This document shows, piece by piece, positions 1-10,487 of a DNA stretch of 64,000 nt. The first letter of the stretch is position 1. The number at the start of each line of letters is the position of its first letter. The stretch is from Paulinella micropora (lineage: Eukaryota > Cercozoa > Imbricatea > Euglyphida > Paulinellidae), in contig WBZZ01005603.1 in the NCBI GenBank assembly GCA_019918135.1, positions 212,001 through 276,000 of the forward strand, in the 5' to 3' direction. The position numbers and the translations under genes were made by a program. Below the pieces are notes generated by a model. That model was not told the origin of the DNA, searched no databases, and saw nothing but the letters and a program-made list of their open reading frames with translations.

Positions 1-660
1 GTCCGCCCTGATGTCTATCCACCCTTTCACAACGGATTTTCTGTCCGCTTTTTTGGCATCCCTCATTTGCGAAAGCAACATACTCGTCGAAGTATTTCTC
101 TGCAATAGCACTTTGCTGTCACTATTCAAGCCACCCGGCCCTCGCGTGTAGTTGCTTCCAATCTGGATGTAGTGTATATTCTGCCAGATATCCAAGGGAG
201 CGACGTGTACATTTTCCCCCTGGGCGCCATCCCACTGATCGAGGTAGTGTTTAACAAATAACTCGGTGATCATCCGGGGGGTCCACCACTTAAAGTTTGG
301 TTCTTTTCTGATTTTGTCCATTACACGTAGCAAGGCAATGACGATTCGGGTCCAAGCAGTCTTGTACGAAGCGGCAGGTTTTGTAAGGAATCAGGGGCCA
401 ACCACCAGAGGTGGCCCTGGTAAGGATGTTAGTACCACGCTCGAATCACTGGGCTTCTGTTTTGCCGTATGATCCTGCTCCCAACACAGCGTGTCGAATA
501 ACACAATGTTGTCTGTGTCTGCCTTAAACCGCAATTCGCAGAGAGCGCAAAGGATGCGAGCAAATACAAGAACATAAGGCGGCGACGGCTCTGAACCATC
601 CTCAGTCGTACTACCAAACTCCTTCCACAAAGACCTCGCCGCATTCCAAAGTCTTTCCAT
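1..660 (-). CDS. hypothetical protein, runs off the window, in-frame TGA
   Basis: The minus frame starts with ATG at 660 and stays open to base 1 except for one TGA at 391-393, so the C-terminus lies outside the window. Both sides of the TGA read like ordinary protein: the first part has a hydrophobic stretch (VLVFARILCALCELRF), and the part after the stop is basic and aromatic (AWTRIVIALLRVMDKIRKE, then WWTPRMITELFVKHYLDQWD). I do not recognise a family. The stop may be a decay mutation, a base error, or a true end followed by a second gene with no visible start. A G-run/C-run block lies just upstream at 728-890. Confidence 0.5.
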
Positions 661-894
661 GTCGTTAGCACCTCAGTGGCTTGTGCGAAAGCTCCTGTCT
701 TCTTAGTTATGTATGTTAGGCCGATGAGGGGGGGGGGGGGAGGAAAGTGGGGGCGGGGGGGGAAGGGGACGAGGAGAGAGAGGGGGGAAGGGGAGAACGG
801 AGAGAGAGAGAAAGAGAGGGAGGGAGGAGGGGGGGGGGGGGAAACCTCGAAACATCCCCCCTTCCCCTCTCCCCCCCCCCCTCCTGCTGCGCTC
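661..894. promoter_or_regulatory. G-run/C-run intergenic block
   Basis: No gene is seen here. The stretch holds purine-rich DNA with G runs at 728-845 followed by pyrimidine-rich DNA with C runs at 857-890, so it can fold back on itself or form G-quadruplexes. It lies upstream of the minus gene starting at 660 and downstream of the minus gene ending at 895. The same type of block occurs in front of most genes of the window. Confidence 0.5.
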
Positions 895-1716
895 CTATAT
901 CCTCTTTCCCAGGGACAAAAGAGAGGGCTGTACATGCGCGAGTTTTTCGCGTTCGAACGCGTGTAGGTTTACAACAACCCACGCACGGGGGCCATAGCCG
1001 CCAAGCAGAAAGCGAGGCGTCGTAGTGAGCAAGGAGTTGTACAAGGCTAAAGTTTCGGGTATCAGCTGCGGGACCGCTATGTCAGCTGGCACCTGCTGCC
1101 TGTCAGAGGCTAGCAACAGCAGGAAGTAGCCCCAGATCCAACGCAGCCCACCCACAACCAGTAGTTGGGCAAGAAGCGCAGCAAAGCTGCGCAGGCAGGC
1201 AGCCTCCGAGCAAGGGCCAGGCAATTGCGCAAGCCAAAGTCTGTAGATCAGGCTGCGGTCGCCGAGGCGCCAGACCCTTTCGAGAAACAGCCTGCGCTGC
1301 ATGGTAGGCAGGCAGAGCGGTGCACAGGTGCATTTTGTAGGCACCGCAAGGGCCAGGGCGGGCAGGCCTGACACGTAGGAGACTCGCGCGCGGCCCTCGG
1401 ACCAGGACCTAGCGCGCAAGGGCCCTCCGTGCTGCAGGTCGTCCGCGGATGCCTCTAGGTCAAGGAAGGAAGTAAGCAAACCCGTCAACGGACAGGTGCC
1501 CTGTCGTGCGCAGCCATTGGATTTGTGACAGTAGTGCAGGGCCCCCGAGACGAGGCAGGCCGACCAAAGCGAGCCGCGCCCACCGCGCACCCACCCGCAA
1601 GCACGGCTGCAGGTATGGCTTCTTTCCGCCGGGCTTCTGTTCCTGGCGGGGGAGGCCCAACACATAATGAACTGAGCAGCGCAATCAAATAACGGACCGC
1701 CAAGTTGCCAATCCAT
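895..1716 (-). CDS. hypothetical protein
   Basis: An open minus frame of about 273 residues from ATG at 1716. The frame stays open further upstream, to a GTG at 1752. The protein is rich in Leu, Ala, Arg and Cys and has a hydrophobic stretch near 1095-1190 (sense LLAQLLVVGGLRWIWGYFLLLL) that could be a membrane segment. No family was recognised. The gene is divergent from the one starting at 2034, and the two share an intergenic region with the longest G tract of the window. Coding status rests on ORF length and on that position only. Confidence 0.5.
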   Translation of the reverse strand: MDWQLGGPLFDCAAQFIMCWASPARNRSPAERSHTCSRACGWVRGGRGSLWSACLVSGALHYCHKSNGCARQGTCPLTGLLTSFLDLEASADDLQHGGPLRARSWSEGRARVSYVSGLPALALAVPTKCTCAPLCLPTMQRRLFLERVWRLGDRSLIYRLWLAQLPGPCSEAACLRSFAALLAQLLVVGGLRWIWGYFLLLLASDRQQVPADIAVPQLIPETLALYNSLLTTTPRFLLGGYGPRAWVVVNLHAFEREKLAHVQPSLLSLGKRI

Positions 1717-1870
1717 GGGGTAGCGCGCTGCTTTTCCTTTTTGCTGTTGCACAAGAATCTTCCGCGTTCTGAAAACTGAGGCAAAAGAGAAAGAGACAGA
1801 AGAGGGGGGGGGGGGAGAAACGGGGGGGGGGGGGAGGGGAGGGAGGGGGGAGGGAGGGAGAGAGAGAGAG

Positions 1871-1904
<34 letters not shown>

Positions 1905-2033
1905 GGGGGGGGGGGGGGGGGGGGGAAAGGGAGGAGAGAGCCGCTGCCCCCGGCAGCGGCCGGGCTCTCTTATACTAAAGGCAGATACCTGCAGCAGCCT
2001 TTGCACAGCAAAGGCTGTGCCTCTTTGTTTAGC
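1717..2033. promoter_or_regulatory. divergent promoter region with a long poly-G tract
   Basis: Between the divergent starts at 1716 (minus) and 2034 (plus) lies an almost pure purine tract at 1801-1935, including a run of more than 30 G with single A interruptions. A short inverted repeat follows near 1941-1966 (GCCGCTGCCCCCGGCAGCGGC region). No TATA-like box stands out. Runs this long are prone to length errors, so the exact sequence should be read with caution. Confidence 0.5.
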
Positions 2034-3029
2034 ATGTCCAAAGATGCTACTAGTTCAAGCGTCAACGAGGTTACCCATCTGGCAATCGCATGGGCTAAGC
2101 TTGTCAAAAGCTTTTGCCTATATACCTCCTTGAGTCGGGACGATCTACAAACGGTCCGCGAGGGTAGCAGCTTGTCTGCTTTCCGATCATCAGTTGCCGA
2201 CTCTGCACGCGATATTGCATACAGGACATTTCTAGACAAGGTAGAAAATGAGCTGGATCCAGCAGACTACGAATCTTTTCCAACCGCAGATGATCTCGGT
2301 CTTTGGTCAGACGTACCTGAGCAGAGGAGTTTGTGTGCGACGCTGTATGATCTTGTTGTGCTGAGTATGGAGGGCTATTCGCCTGAGGCGACTAAAGAGA
2401 TGAGAGGTAAAGCGCTGAAGGAGCTTCTGCCTCTTATCTCGAGCTATTCCACTACCATACGCAACAAGCCCGATATAAGCACCAATACTGATCCTGATAT
2501 CACAACAATAATAGAAAACACCAAGGCCCTTGAGGAGCAGATAACCAGTGTTCAAGCGGAGCTGGCGCCCGAAAGGGCCCCCATCGACGACGACGGCGGG
2601 GTAGACAAATTGTACAATCCCGACGTCGGGGCAGGCATTAAGGGGAATCCCGGCGACGGCGGGGCAGGCATTGAGGAGAATCCCGACGACGGCGGGGCAG
2701 GCATTGAGTGGGATCGCTTGGCAAAAAAGACACCCCCTCCATTGGAAGATGACTCCTCCTCCTCCTCCTCCGACTCCGACGAGGACCCCGGCGACGAAGC
2801 CAAGGATAAGCCACTGGGGCTAGACGATGGCTCGAAGCGTACCCAACCTAATCTTGTGACGCCAACGAGCATTCGTTCCTCTTCCTCCCCCTGGAGAAGA
2901 AAAAGAGCAAGAAGAAGATCACGGAGACGAGAGAGAGGATGCGGAGCCCGGCCCCTTCCGCCCCCCCATCCATCATGTCGAGACGCAGTAGCGGCTATAT
3001 CAGCACCGCGAGCTTTGTTTACTATGTGA
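2034..3029 (+). CDS. hypothetical acidic protein
   Basis: The first in-frame ATG that gives a normal N-terminus is at 2034 (MSKDATSSSVNEV); an upstream ATG at 2001 is possible. About 170 residues look globular and helical. A low-complexity part follows with three imperfect repeats of GDGGAGIE type and a Ser/Asp tract. The last about 40 residues, after SSSPWRRKRARRR, look out of frame compared with the rest, so the natural end may lie elsewhere. The gene overlaps the next one (2939) by about 90 bases, and the two could be one protein joined by a frame change. Family unknown. Confidence 0.6.
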   Translation: MSKDATSSSVNEVTHLAIAWAKLVKSFCLYTSLSRDDLQTVREGSSLSAFRSSVADSARDIAYRTFLDKVENELDPADYESFPTADDLGLWSDVPEQRSLCATLYDLVVLSMEGYSPEATKEMRGKALKELLPLISSYSTTIRNKPDISTNTDPDITTIIENTKALEEQITSVQAELAPERAPIDDDGGVDKLYNPDVGAGIKGNPGDGGAGIEENPDDGGAGIEWDRLAKKTPPPLEDDSSSSSSDSDEDPGDEAKDKPLGLDDGSKRTQPNLVTPTSIRSSSSPWRRKRARRRSRRRERGCGARPLPPPHPSCRDAVAAISAPRALFTM

Positions 3030-3817
3030 AAGTACTGCAGCCACCGGAATGCCGCCCGTACAGCTATTGGACTTTTGAACGACTTCAACAGGAGCTGGCA
3101 CAAAAAGACGATCGCACGGATTCTCAACAGCTGCTATTCCTGGCGAAGCTGATTGCTATTGAAATTTTCTGGGAGGAAGAGCATGGATTCTCTAAACTTC
3201 TTGATTTGCGTGATGGCATGGAAGGTAAAGGGCAACCTCATGCACTCAATTTCCAGCGCATGATGGCAATGATTCTGCGCTCACTCGCCACGGAATTCGA
3301 ACTAAACAAGAAAATCCCAAATTTTTGTCAGTTGTACATAGATACTCTGTTAAAGTTGGACAAAGAGAACAGGTTGTGGTTTCTGCTGTTGCTTACTGCA
3401 AGACGGCAATACCGCCTGAGGCTTATGTGCGGTAAGTATGCAGATTGGGTGGACACATTAATGACTGAGTGGTCGAAAGTGAACGAGCTCCAGTGGAGGA
3501 GGTACGACAACATTGGCCGCGAAGGAGCCACAGAAAGGCTGACACACGACGATATATATTTCGAAGATTTTTTCCACGAGGTTTTGGAGGCTGATGTAGG
3601 AGAAAAAGAAGAAGCCCCCGACGACTCTGGCGCAGGCTCCGACGACGACCCCGGCGGCTCCGACGACCCCGGCGACGACGACGACCCCGGCGGCTCCGGC
3701 GACCCCGGCGACGACGACGACCCCGGCGGCTCCGGCGACGACGGCTTCTTCGGCTACGAGGACGGTTCCGGCGACGGCTTCGGCTACGACGGCTCCGGCG
3801 CAGAAATTGCCTCATGA
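2939..3817 (+). CDS. hypothetical protein with an acidic Asp-Pro-Gly tail
   Basis: ATG codons lie at 2939 and 2975; the second (MSRRSSGYISTASFVYYVK) begins the part that looks globular. Roughly 200 residues of helical, Leu-rich sequence are followed by a tail of about 70 residues built from imperfect DDPGGSGD repeats ending at TGA 3815-3817. An AATAAA signal follows 70 bases later. The acidic repeat tail resembles that of the preceding gene, which suggests related functions or one split protein. No family was recognised. Confidence 0.65.
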   Translation: MRSPAPSAPPSIMSRRSSGYISTASFVYYVKVLQPPECRPYSYWTFERLQQELAQKDDRTDSQQLLFLAKLIAIEIFWEEEHGFSKLLDLRDGMEGKGQPHALNFQRMMAMILRSLATEFELNKKIPNFCQLYIDTLLKLDKENRLWFLLLLTARRQYRLRLMCGKYADWVDTLMTEWSKVNELQWRRYDNIGREGATERLTHDDIYFEDFFHEVLEADVGEKEEAPDDSGAGSDDDPGGSDDPGDDDDPGGSGDPGDDDDPGGSGDDGFFGYEDGSGDGFGYDGSGAEIAS

Positions 3818-3886
3818 AAATGTGGAACCCCCCCCCCCCTCCCCCTCCCCAAAAAAAAGAACTTGTTGCAAGATGCAAGAATTTAA

Positions 3887-3904
3887 AATAAAAAAGTTAA
3901 TAAA
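3887..3904 (+). terminator. poly(A) signals AATAAA x2
   Basis: Two AATAAA hexamers (3887-3892 and 3899-3904) lie in AT-rich DNA 70 to 90 bases behind the stop codon at 3817, in otherwise GC-rich surroundings. This is a typical eukaryotic polyadenylation signal position. Confidence 0.65.
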
Positions 3905-3926
3905 AAAGCTCGTACTGAGATTTAGA

Positions 3927-4645
3927 TCACAGGTCGCAGGCTAGGGCTAGTTCTGGGTAGGCGGCACGGCCGGGCCCCGCTTCTTCTTCTTCTTCTTCTT
4001 CTTCTTCTTCTTCTTCTTCTTCTTCCTCATCTTTCCCGGCGCAGGGTCTAGCCGCCAGCAAGGCTTGGAGGGCGCCGCGCACCGGCAGCTGCATAGGCTG
4101 TGTTACTAGCACGAGCGCCCATTCCTTTTCCAGCAACAAAAATTCCCGAAGAGAGCGGCCGGGCGCGGGGGTGCCGCGGCGCCGGAAGCGCACGTCGCCT
4201 ATCATTACCAGGGGGTCGCCGCGCGGGGCGGCGCGCGCCTCTGCCTGTAGCTCGTAGCGCGCCAGGGCGCCGCCGCCACCGTCTTCGTCGACGACGCGGC
4301 CCTGCCGTGCTAGGATTTCCTGGCCCGCCTCCTGTAGCTGTTGGCTGAGTAGCGAGGCAGGCGCACGCGCGGCCGGGCTCGGCCCCCGGCGCGCGGGGGA
4401 GCCGTGCGCAGGGATTCCAGCAGCGAAGCCACTTCGTGTTGTCTGCTCTCGCGGACGGACAAGTTGAAGAGCACCAGCCAGACGATGCTGCCGCCGGCAG
4501 CATCGTCGTTGTTTGCGTCCTGCTCTAGTTGCAGCAACAACTGCCCGCCCGCGCCCTGGTCTATGCACCAGTCACGTAGGAGGAGCCATGGCCGGCTGCA
4601 GACAGCCGGCGCCGCCTGCCCACCGGATAAGTGCTGTTGTTGCAT
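3927..4645 (-). CDS. hypothetical protein, one frame change, acidic C-terminus
   Basis: The reading begins at ATG 4645 and moves to a second frame somewhere near 4340-4400, where C and G runs are frequent. The second frame then continues to TGA at 3927-3929. The joined product would be about 240 residues, mostly Leu, Ala and Arg, ending in a poly-Glu tract of about 17 residues encoded by a CTT/GAA repeat (3979-4024). No domain was recognised. The frame change is probably a base-count error or a mutation. The alternative is two overlapping unrelated ORFs. Confidence 0.5.
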
Positions 4646-4779
4646 TATCACTCTCTTCCCTCTTTCTTTTTCTTCTTTTTCTTCCCCCTTCCCCCGGGCG
4701 AGGGGCAGGGAAAAGGAGAAAGGGGGGGGGGGGGCGGGCCCCGCCCCGCCCCGCCCCGCCCCCTTTCCCTTCTCGTGTC

Positions 4780-7700
4780 CTATCTTTTTCTTTTGGCTGC
4801 CCTGGCCGAGGGCCCTGCGACAGCGTCTCGCTGGTGCCAGATCTGTAGTTGCTCATGCTGGCCTGCCCTTGCCTCCAAGACACCCTGTCGCAGGGCCGTG
4901 GGCGCAGCGTCCCAGGCTGCGCTTAACTCCGGGCAGCCCGGCTGCAGAGGCGCGGCTAATATCAGATGTAGCAGGAGGTAGCGTTCCAGCTCGCCATCCG
5001 GGGGCTCACGCGGCCACAAGTTCACCTGTGGCGGAGAGGGAGGGGGGCCGCAGGCTATGTCGCAGACCAGCAGGCGGCACTTGGGCGCAGGCGTGGCCTG
5101 CCAAGGCCAGTCCGGCACGGGGCTCTCGAGCCGCCTGACTAGCAGGACGGCAGTCCTTGCCGCCATGCGGAGCTCTCCCCGGAGGTTGGCTATCCGGCCC
5201 AGCTCCTGCAGGCAGCAGGAAAAAAGCAACGGTGTCCGCTGCCAGCGCAGCGGTTTGCCAAACAAGATGTCCGGCAGGGCGGAGCGCGCTCCTAATGGGT
5301 AGCAGGCACTGGAGGGCTGCTGGCACAGTCGCCAGAGTTCCAGCGCCTGCGACGCCTGGCGGGTATCTTCCATAACCAGGCGGTTCCAGATTTGACTCTG
5401 GAGCTTAGTGGGCTTGGTGGGCTGCTGTTGCAGCAGTAGCGCACGCAGGTCTGCCCAGTCGTTGTGCTCCACAATGAGCAAACCCTTGCGGACCGCCGCG
5501 CGCTCGGGGTCGCTCAAACGCCCCAAGGCGCGCTGGGCGTGGGGCCGCTGCCAGAAGCGGTTGCGCCAGACGTCCCGGACGGCCGACTCTAAGCACGCGT
5601 CAGGTTCTTCCAGCAGCCCCCGCCTGTTGGGCCCTCCCAGCAAAGCCTGCAGTTCCTGGAATCTCGCCAAGAGCTGCGAGGGGCTGCCTCTCGCCAGCGA
5701 ACGGTAGCCCACCTGCAGGGGCTTCCAGCGCTGTCCGGGCGCGGCCGGCAGCCGGGAGGAGCGGACCACGTGGTGCGGCTCCGACCAGACGCCAGGCATG
5801 GCTCGGGCTACCAGGGCCAGCGAGCGCCGCGCCTGCGGCGCAACAAAGACTCGCGAGAAGTTGAGCATAGCAAGCAGCCTCCGCGTGCCTAGCGGCAGAG
5901 AGTCCAAGCCCCCGGGCGCCGCCAGCACTAGGGCCGAGGACTGTTTCAGCAGCCGCTGCGCCTCGGCGTCTGCCAGCCGCCGGCTGCAGTGCACGGGCGG
6001 CCCCTGCCCCTCCCGCCAGGCCCACAGAGTCTTGCGGGGGATGTCTAGCACGACCAGGCCCTGCGCGGGGCAGGGCAGGCGCGCCGTCTGCCCCGGAAGG
6101 AGGCCCACGGGCGCCAGCATCCCCGCAGGCGTAAAACACGGATGGACCTGCGTCAGCCAGCCCCGCCAGTTGGCGGGCGCCAGCACCAACGCACAAGACC
6201 CGAGGTCGATCGCCTGAAGCTGCCACAAGCTGTGCCACAGAGCGCGCCGGCCCTCCTGGCCGGCCACGCGCCAGGTCACACACCGCGGGAGGGGGCGACA
6301 GTCGCCCCCCGCCAGCTCTGCTTGCCAGACGCGCAACCAGCTCAGGGTGTCCGCCCCCCCCCCCAGCTCCGCCGCGCAGGTGCGCGCCAGGGGCCAGTGA
6401 GGGAAACAGCTCGCCAGTGTCAGGCCCGCCGGGGGATGGTCGAGGCGTTCAGCCTGCAGTCGGTACAGGGGCTCCGCCTGGGCGTGCAGCAAACGCCCAG
6501 GCGGCTGGCACGCTACACCCACCCCCAGCGCTCGCACCAGCTGCCGCGCGCAGGCGCACAGCTCGTCCCACCCCCGCGCCGCTCCGGCGCAGGGGGACAG
6601 CTGCAGTCCCAGCATGTCACCGTGCCTAGACAACCGACAGCCCACGCGTCTTTGGCCTAGCCGCACGCGCAAGTACAGCAGCGCCAGGCTGGCCGCACCA
6701 CCACCACCACCGGAGCCGGCCGTGCCAGGCTGGTCTGCTCGAACTGTGCCCCCCCGCACCGATTTGCGAGCAGGCTTCGTACAACCACGCGCGCAGCCGC
6801 GCGCGGGCCTCCCCCCCCGGGCCCAGCCCCTTGATCAGTGCAGACAGCTCCCCCGCCCCCTCCGGGTGGGGCGCTGCGGTCGGCGCGCTCCACCCGGAGC
6901 CGGAGCCCCCGGCTCCGGCTGGCCGGCTGTGCTCGAGCGCGCCAGCCAGCCGGAGCCAGAAGCGCGCCGGAGCGCAACCAGGGGGAAGGAGAGGGATCAG
7001 GTACGCGCCCCGGCTGCCTGGCTGCGGGCGTTGCACCAGGCCCTCACGCACCCAGGCGGCGCCCCAGAACTTCTCGCAGGGCAAGGCCTCGGCCCGCACT
7101 CGGCAGCAGCGGCCGGAGCAGAGCAACACTGCCAGTGCCAGCTGGTAACACTTTTCGACGTCTCCCTCCTGCGCCCCAGCGGCCCCCGCCGCAAACCAAG
7201 CCGTGTAAGCCCGAAACCACTGCTCGTCCAAACCAAAGCCGCTGGCGTGGGCCGCTCTCCCTCGCAGCCGCGGGCGCAGGCTGCGACCAGACGGCGTGCT
7301 CCGCCAGGCCCGAACTAAACCAACGCCGGGCGCACCACCCGACCTCCCCCGGCGTAGGAGGCAGCGGCTTCGCACTCAGTAGCACCCGCGCACGCGCAGA
7401 GTCAGCCCACCAGGCACAGGCGGGCGACAGGGGGCGCCTGTCCGGCACCTGCTGCTTGACGACGACGGCAGCCGCTGGCCGCGTGGCTGTCGAGCCCGAC
7501 ACTGTCGGGCTCGACAGCCACGACAGACACACGTCCAGCGCCGACGGACGCTCCTCCGCCTCTTCGGTCCAGGGCAGACCCGACTCCCTGCAAAGCTCCG
7601 CGCACATTGCCCACGCCCCCGCCAGCGCCGCCGGCACGCCCGGCTCAGCCGCGCAGCTGCTGCTGCTGCTGCTACTGCTGCTGCTGATGATGATGCTGCT

Positions 7701-8528
7701 GTGCCAGTGCAGCCACAAGGGCACCCAGGCTGGTAACGGTCGCAGCCGCGAAGCACGGTCCCGCACCTGCGCTAGCCGATGCAACACAGTATCTAACAGC
7801 TTGGCGCGCGGGTCAGCCGCAGACGATGACGACGACGACGACGACGACCCTCTGCCGCCCGCGACCCTCGTCCGCGCCCCGGCCTCGCACAAGTCCGCCA
7901 CCAGTCGGCCTGCGAGTCTTTCCCACTGCGCGGTGCTCAGCAAAGGGCCCGCGCAGCCGCACTCGGCTTGGGCCTGGCAGCTCTCGCTGCTAAGCCACAG
8001 CAGCAGGGCCAGCGACACGTTCGCCTGCCCCCTCTCCGCCGCCGGGGCACTGTGGCACAGCGCCACCAGCACGCCAGCCAGCTCGTGGTGACCGCTACTC
8101 CACCTCTTCTCCTGCTCAGAATAATAGCTGCCTAGACCCAGCAAGCTGCCTGCCAACGCCGCCAACCCAACCCGAGCTGGAGCGCGACCCCACGCCTCCG
8201 CTGCCATCCCCAGCCAACGCGCCGATTCTGCCGCCTCCAGCTCCGGGCCCGCCACTGCCAGCAAACGCCTAAAGCACCCGCCGCCGCCGCCGCCGCAAGA
8301 CGCCGAGGACGACGACGACGACGACGAGGAAGAAGAAAACACCAAAACCACCAGCTCCTGGCTGTTGCACAAGGCGTGGCGCCGCGACCGAAGCACACAG
8401 CACCGCTCACTCTCCACTGCTAAGCCCCTGCACGCCCACTCTTTGCGCACCCGTGCAAGCTCGCTTTCCGACTCCGCCACCGCCCATTGCTCCGCTTCTA
8501 CGTCGCAGCAAATATAAAGCTTGCCCAT
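4780..8528 (-). CDS. large hypothetical protein, three consecutive frames
   Basis: ATG at 8528 (MGKLYICCDVEAEQ) opens a long Leu/Ala/Trp-rich protein. Coherent coding passes from the first frame to a second near 7255 and to a third at a run of seven C (about 6747), then runs to 4780. The joined length is about 1,250 residues. The first third contains three Ser tracts encoded by repeated triplets. Frequent Trp, Cys, Leu and Gln give one composition over all three frames, which supports a single gene. A 39-bp perfect inverted repeat (7483-7521) lies inside the coding part. No known domain was recognised. Confidence 0.6.
7483..7521. repeat. perfect inverted repeat, 19-bp arms, 1-nt spacer
   Basis: The 19-bp arm starting GTGGCTGTCGAG is followed by one C and then by its exact reverse complement. 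The structure lies inside the large minus-strand coding sequence. Similar inverted repeats with one-base spacers occur at 21017-21053, 28205-28229 and 63603-63631. Confidence 0.9.
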
Positions 8529-8711
8529 TTCTCACTCTTTTGCCGGGACAAGACCGCACGGAGGAAGAGAAAAGAAAAGAGCGGAAAGGAGGGGAGTGCG
8601 CGGTATGTGGAGGAGAGGTGGGGGGGGGGGGGGGTGCCGCGCGGGAGGGCAGGGGGGGGGGGCGCGTCACAAACCCCCCCCCTCCCCCCCAAGAAAGAGC
8701 ATAGAAAAAAA
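8529..8711. promoter_or_regulatory. divergent promoter region with G and C runs
   Basis: The region lies between starts at 8528 (minus) and 8712 (plus). It is purine-rich, with G runs at 8620-8634 and 8651-8661 followed by C runs at 8674-8691, and an A-rich stretch sits directly before the ATG at 8712. No other feature was seen. Confidence 0.45.
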
Positions 8712-10129
8712 ATGTCCACGAAGAAGCGGCGCAAGACCTCGTCCGACCCGCCTCCGCGGTCGCGGGATAGCCTGGTCACCCACAGGTGCAGCCCGGAATT
8801 GATACGTGCCCTATTCGATACCGCCGGGGCACAAGGGCACCTGGGCTCGCCAGATTTTGCCGCCCTCCTTCGCCGCTTTGCCCTGCCCGGCAAAGGGGCA
8901 AGCTTCACCCCCTGCGGCTCAGCAGCACATTTGCCCGTAGTAGACAAACAGTACTTGCAGGAAGGAAAGTCGCGACTGACCCTCAAATTCGATGCCACTA
9001 TACCCTCCAAGAGCGTGTCCGTCAAGGAAATCTTGCCCGAGGTGTTTGAGGGCGCGGTCGCGCTGCAGAAGGAACCACGCCTGGTTTTCTTGCTCCAGGA
9101 CAAGAAGCTCGTGTGCAAAGAGATAGAGGCAAGTAACCGCGACGAAGACAACAACGTACTCATCGAGGCCGCCATGCAAGCCCGCCTGCACAAGCTGACG
9201 GATGGGGTGGTGCCGCCCGTGCTCGGCGTGCTCTGGTCCGACAGCCGTCGTCGCAACGGCGGGAGCTACTGGCTGTGCATGCCTGCCATGGGCGAACCCC
9301 TGACTCGTCACAGCCTCCGGCTGTCAGACCTCAAGGAAAACAGTAAGCTGGTGAGATCTCTGCAGCTGGCGCAGAGAGCCGTGTCTGCGTCTCTGCGCAC
9401 CATTACCTGCGTTCTGAGCGACTGGGGGCTTCAGAACGTCGTTTGGGACGGCCGGAGCTGCCACCGCCTTGATTTTGACAACAGCAAGATGATCGTGTTC
9501 CAACTGGAAGATCTCAAGCTGGCCGGGACGGCTGCAGGCTCGAAGACGACGCCAGCAGCTGCAGGTCCCGCCGTCGCCGACGTGGTCGACTTCCTGAACC
9601 AATTCAGCGGCTGGTGCCAGACATGGGCCTGCTTTAATTACCGAGGGGAGGTGCAAAACACCTTCCCTACTCTAGGCGCGCACGATATTGCCGCCCCCTT
9701 TCGCGATGCAGTACTTTCGGCCTCGCCCCCGCCAGGATTTGGAGCGCACGTCTAGAAGCCGACTTGATTCTCCGGGGAGTGCAGGGGCCCTTTTTCTACT
9801 CCTTTGGCTACCTGACGAGGTGCGGGCTTGCTTGGAAGCTCGCAGACGACGGGACGGAGTACCCCACCCTGCAACGAGCAGGCTTGCTCGTCGCCCGCGA
9901 CCGCTCAGACGGGCGGGGCAACTTTGCCCTGGCCGAGTCAGAAGATGCGGCCCTGCCCGTCAAGTTACGCAAATCCCTCTCTCAGCCCGGCTCGGCTCCC
10001 CCCCGGCTCTCCGAGCTCCACGCTCACCTCTGTACAATAGTCACTGAATTCACCAACCTCTGCCTTCAAACCATGCAGCCCCGCGGGGCTGCCACCCAAC
10101 AAACAAAAAGAAAAAATAAGATAAAATAA
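8712..10129 (+). CDS. protein kinase-like protein, one frame change
   Basis: From ATG 8712 the protein shows a kinase-like order of residues: a Lys in VCKEI (about residue 136), a Glu in LIEAAMQARL (152), a catalytic-loop-like SDWGLQN with Asp 237 and Asn 242, and LDFDNSK with Asp 254 at the DFG position. The glycine loop is not obvious and DFG reads DFD, so activity is uncertain. The first frame stops at 9755; a second frame (FYSFGYLTRCGLAWKL) continues to 10129 and is probably the true C-terminus after a shift near a run of five C at 9726. The stop TAA lies inside an AATAAA signal. The family assignment rests on motif order only. Confidence 0.6.
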
Positions 10130-10130
10130 A
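10125..10130 (+). terminator. poly(A) signal overlapping the stop codon
   Basis: AATAAA at 10125-10130 contains the TAA stop codon (10127-10129) of the kinase-like gene. The DNA on both sides is A-rich. Confidence 0.6.
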
Positions 10131-10487
10131 AAATCTTTTTAATTACTTCTCCTTTACTCTCTTCTATCACGAAGGGACTTTAAATACTGCTGAGTGAGTC
10201 GAGTTGTCGACAATGGGGCCCCTGCCAGACAAACTAGTTTTCTGGAAATTAAAGACCTTGCTGCCCCAAGCCACGCGCTACAAGCTCTGCCTCGCACCAA
10301 GAAGAAAAAGAAGAAGAAGATATACCATTGGATATAAACAAACAAGAAATTGCTACAGCCGAGGGAGAGCAGGATGCTACAGGTACACAAAACTTTCCTC
10401 CTCACCCCGTGCGGCTGTGCTAGCACGTGTTTTGTTTGTAGAAAAGTGATATTTTTAAAAACTAGCTGGTCTTCCTCTTCTTGGCTC
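10130..10487. other. intergenic region between convergent genes
   Basis: The 358 bases between the 3' ends of the kinase-like gene and the EsV-1-7 gene are relatively AT-rich. An 81-codon plus frame (10204-10449) exists, but it is basic, low in complexity and lacks any recognisable domain, so it is not called. No repeat or RNA gene was seen. Confidence 0.4.

Noticed and set aside
415..438. TACTAAC followed by CAG on the minus strand, resembling a yeast branch site and 3' splice site
   Set aside because: No fitting 5' splice site was found, and splicing there would not remove the TGA at 391.
429..1025. Several overlapping Pro-, Gly- and Arg-rich frames on both strands over the G/C runs
   Set aside because: They exist only because homopolymer runs contain no stop codons; composition is extreme and no frame is favoured. 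The same applies to frames over the runs at 12440-12900, 13260-13640, 20720-20930, 43160-44130 and 46000-46500.
7044..8410. Plus-strand frames opposite the large minus gene, rich in Pro, Ala and Arg
   Set aside because: They are shadows of a GC-rich coding strand; the minus frame has the more protein-like composition and a proper start.
10204..10449. Small basic plus-strand ORF between convergent genes
   Set aside because: No domain, poor composition, and no own promoter-like block or AATAAA.
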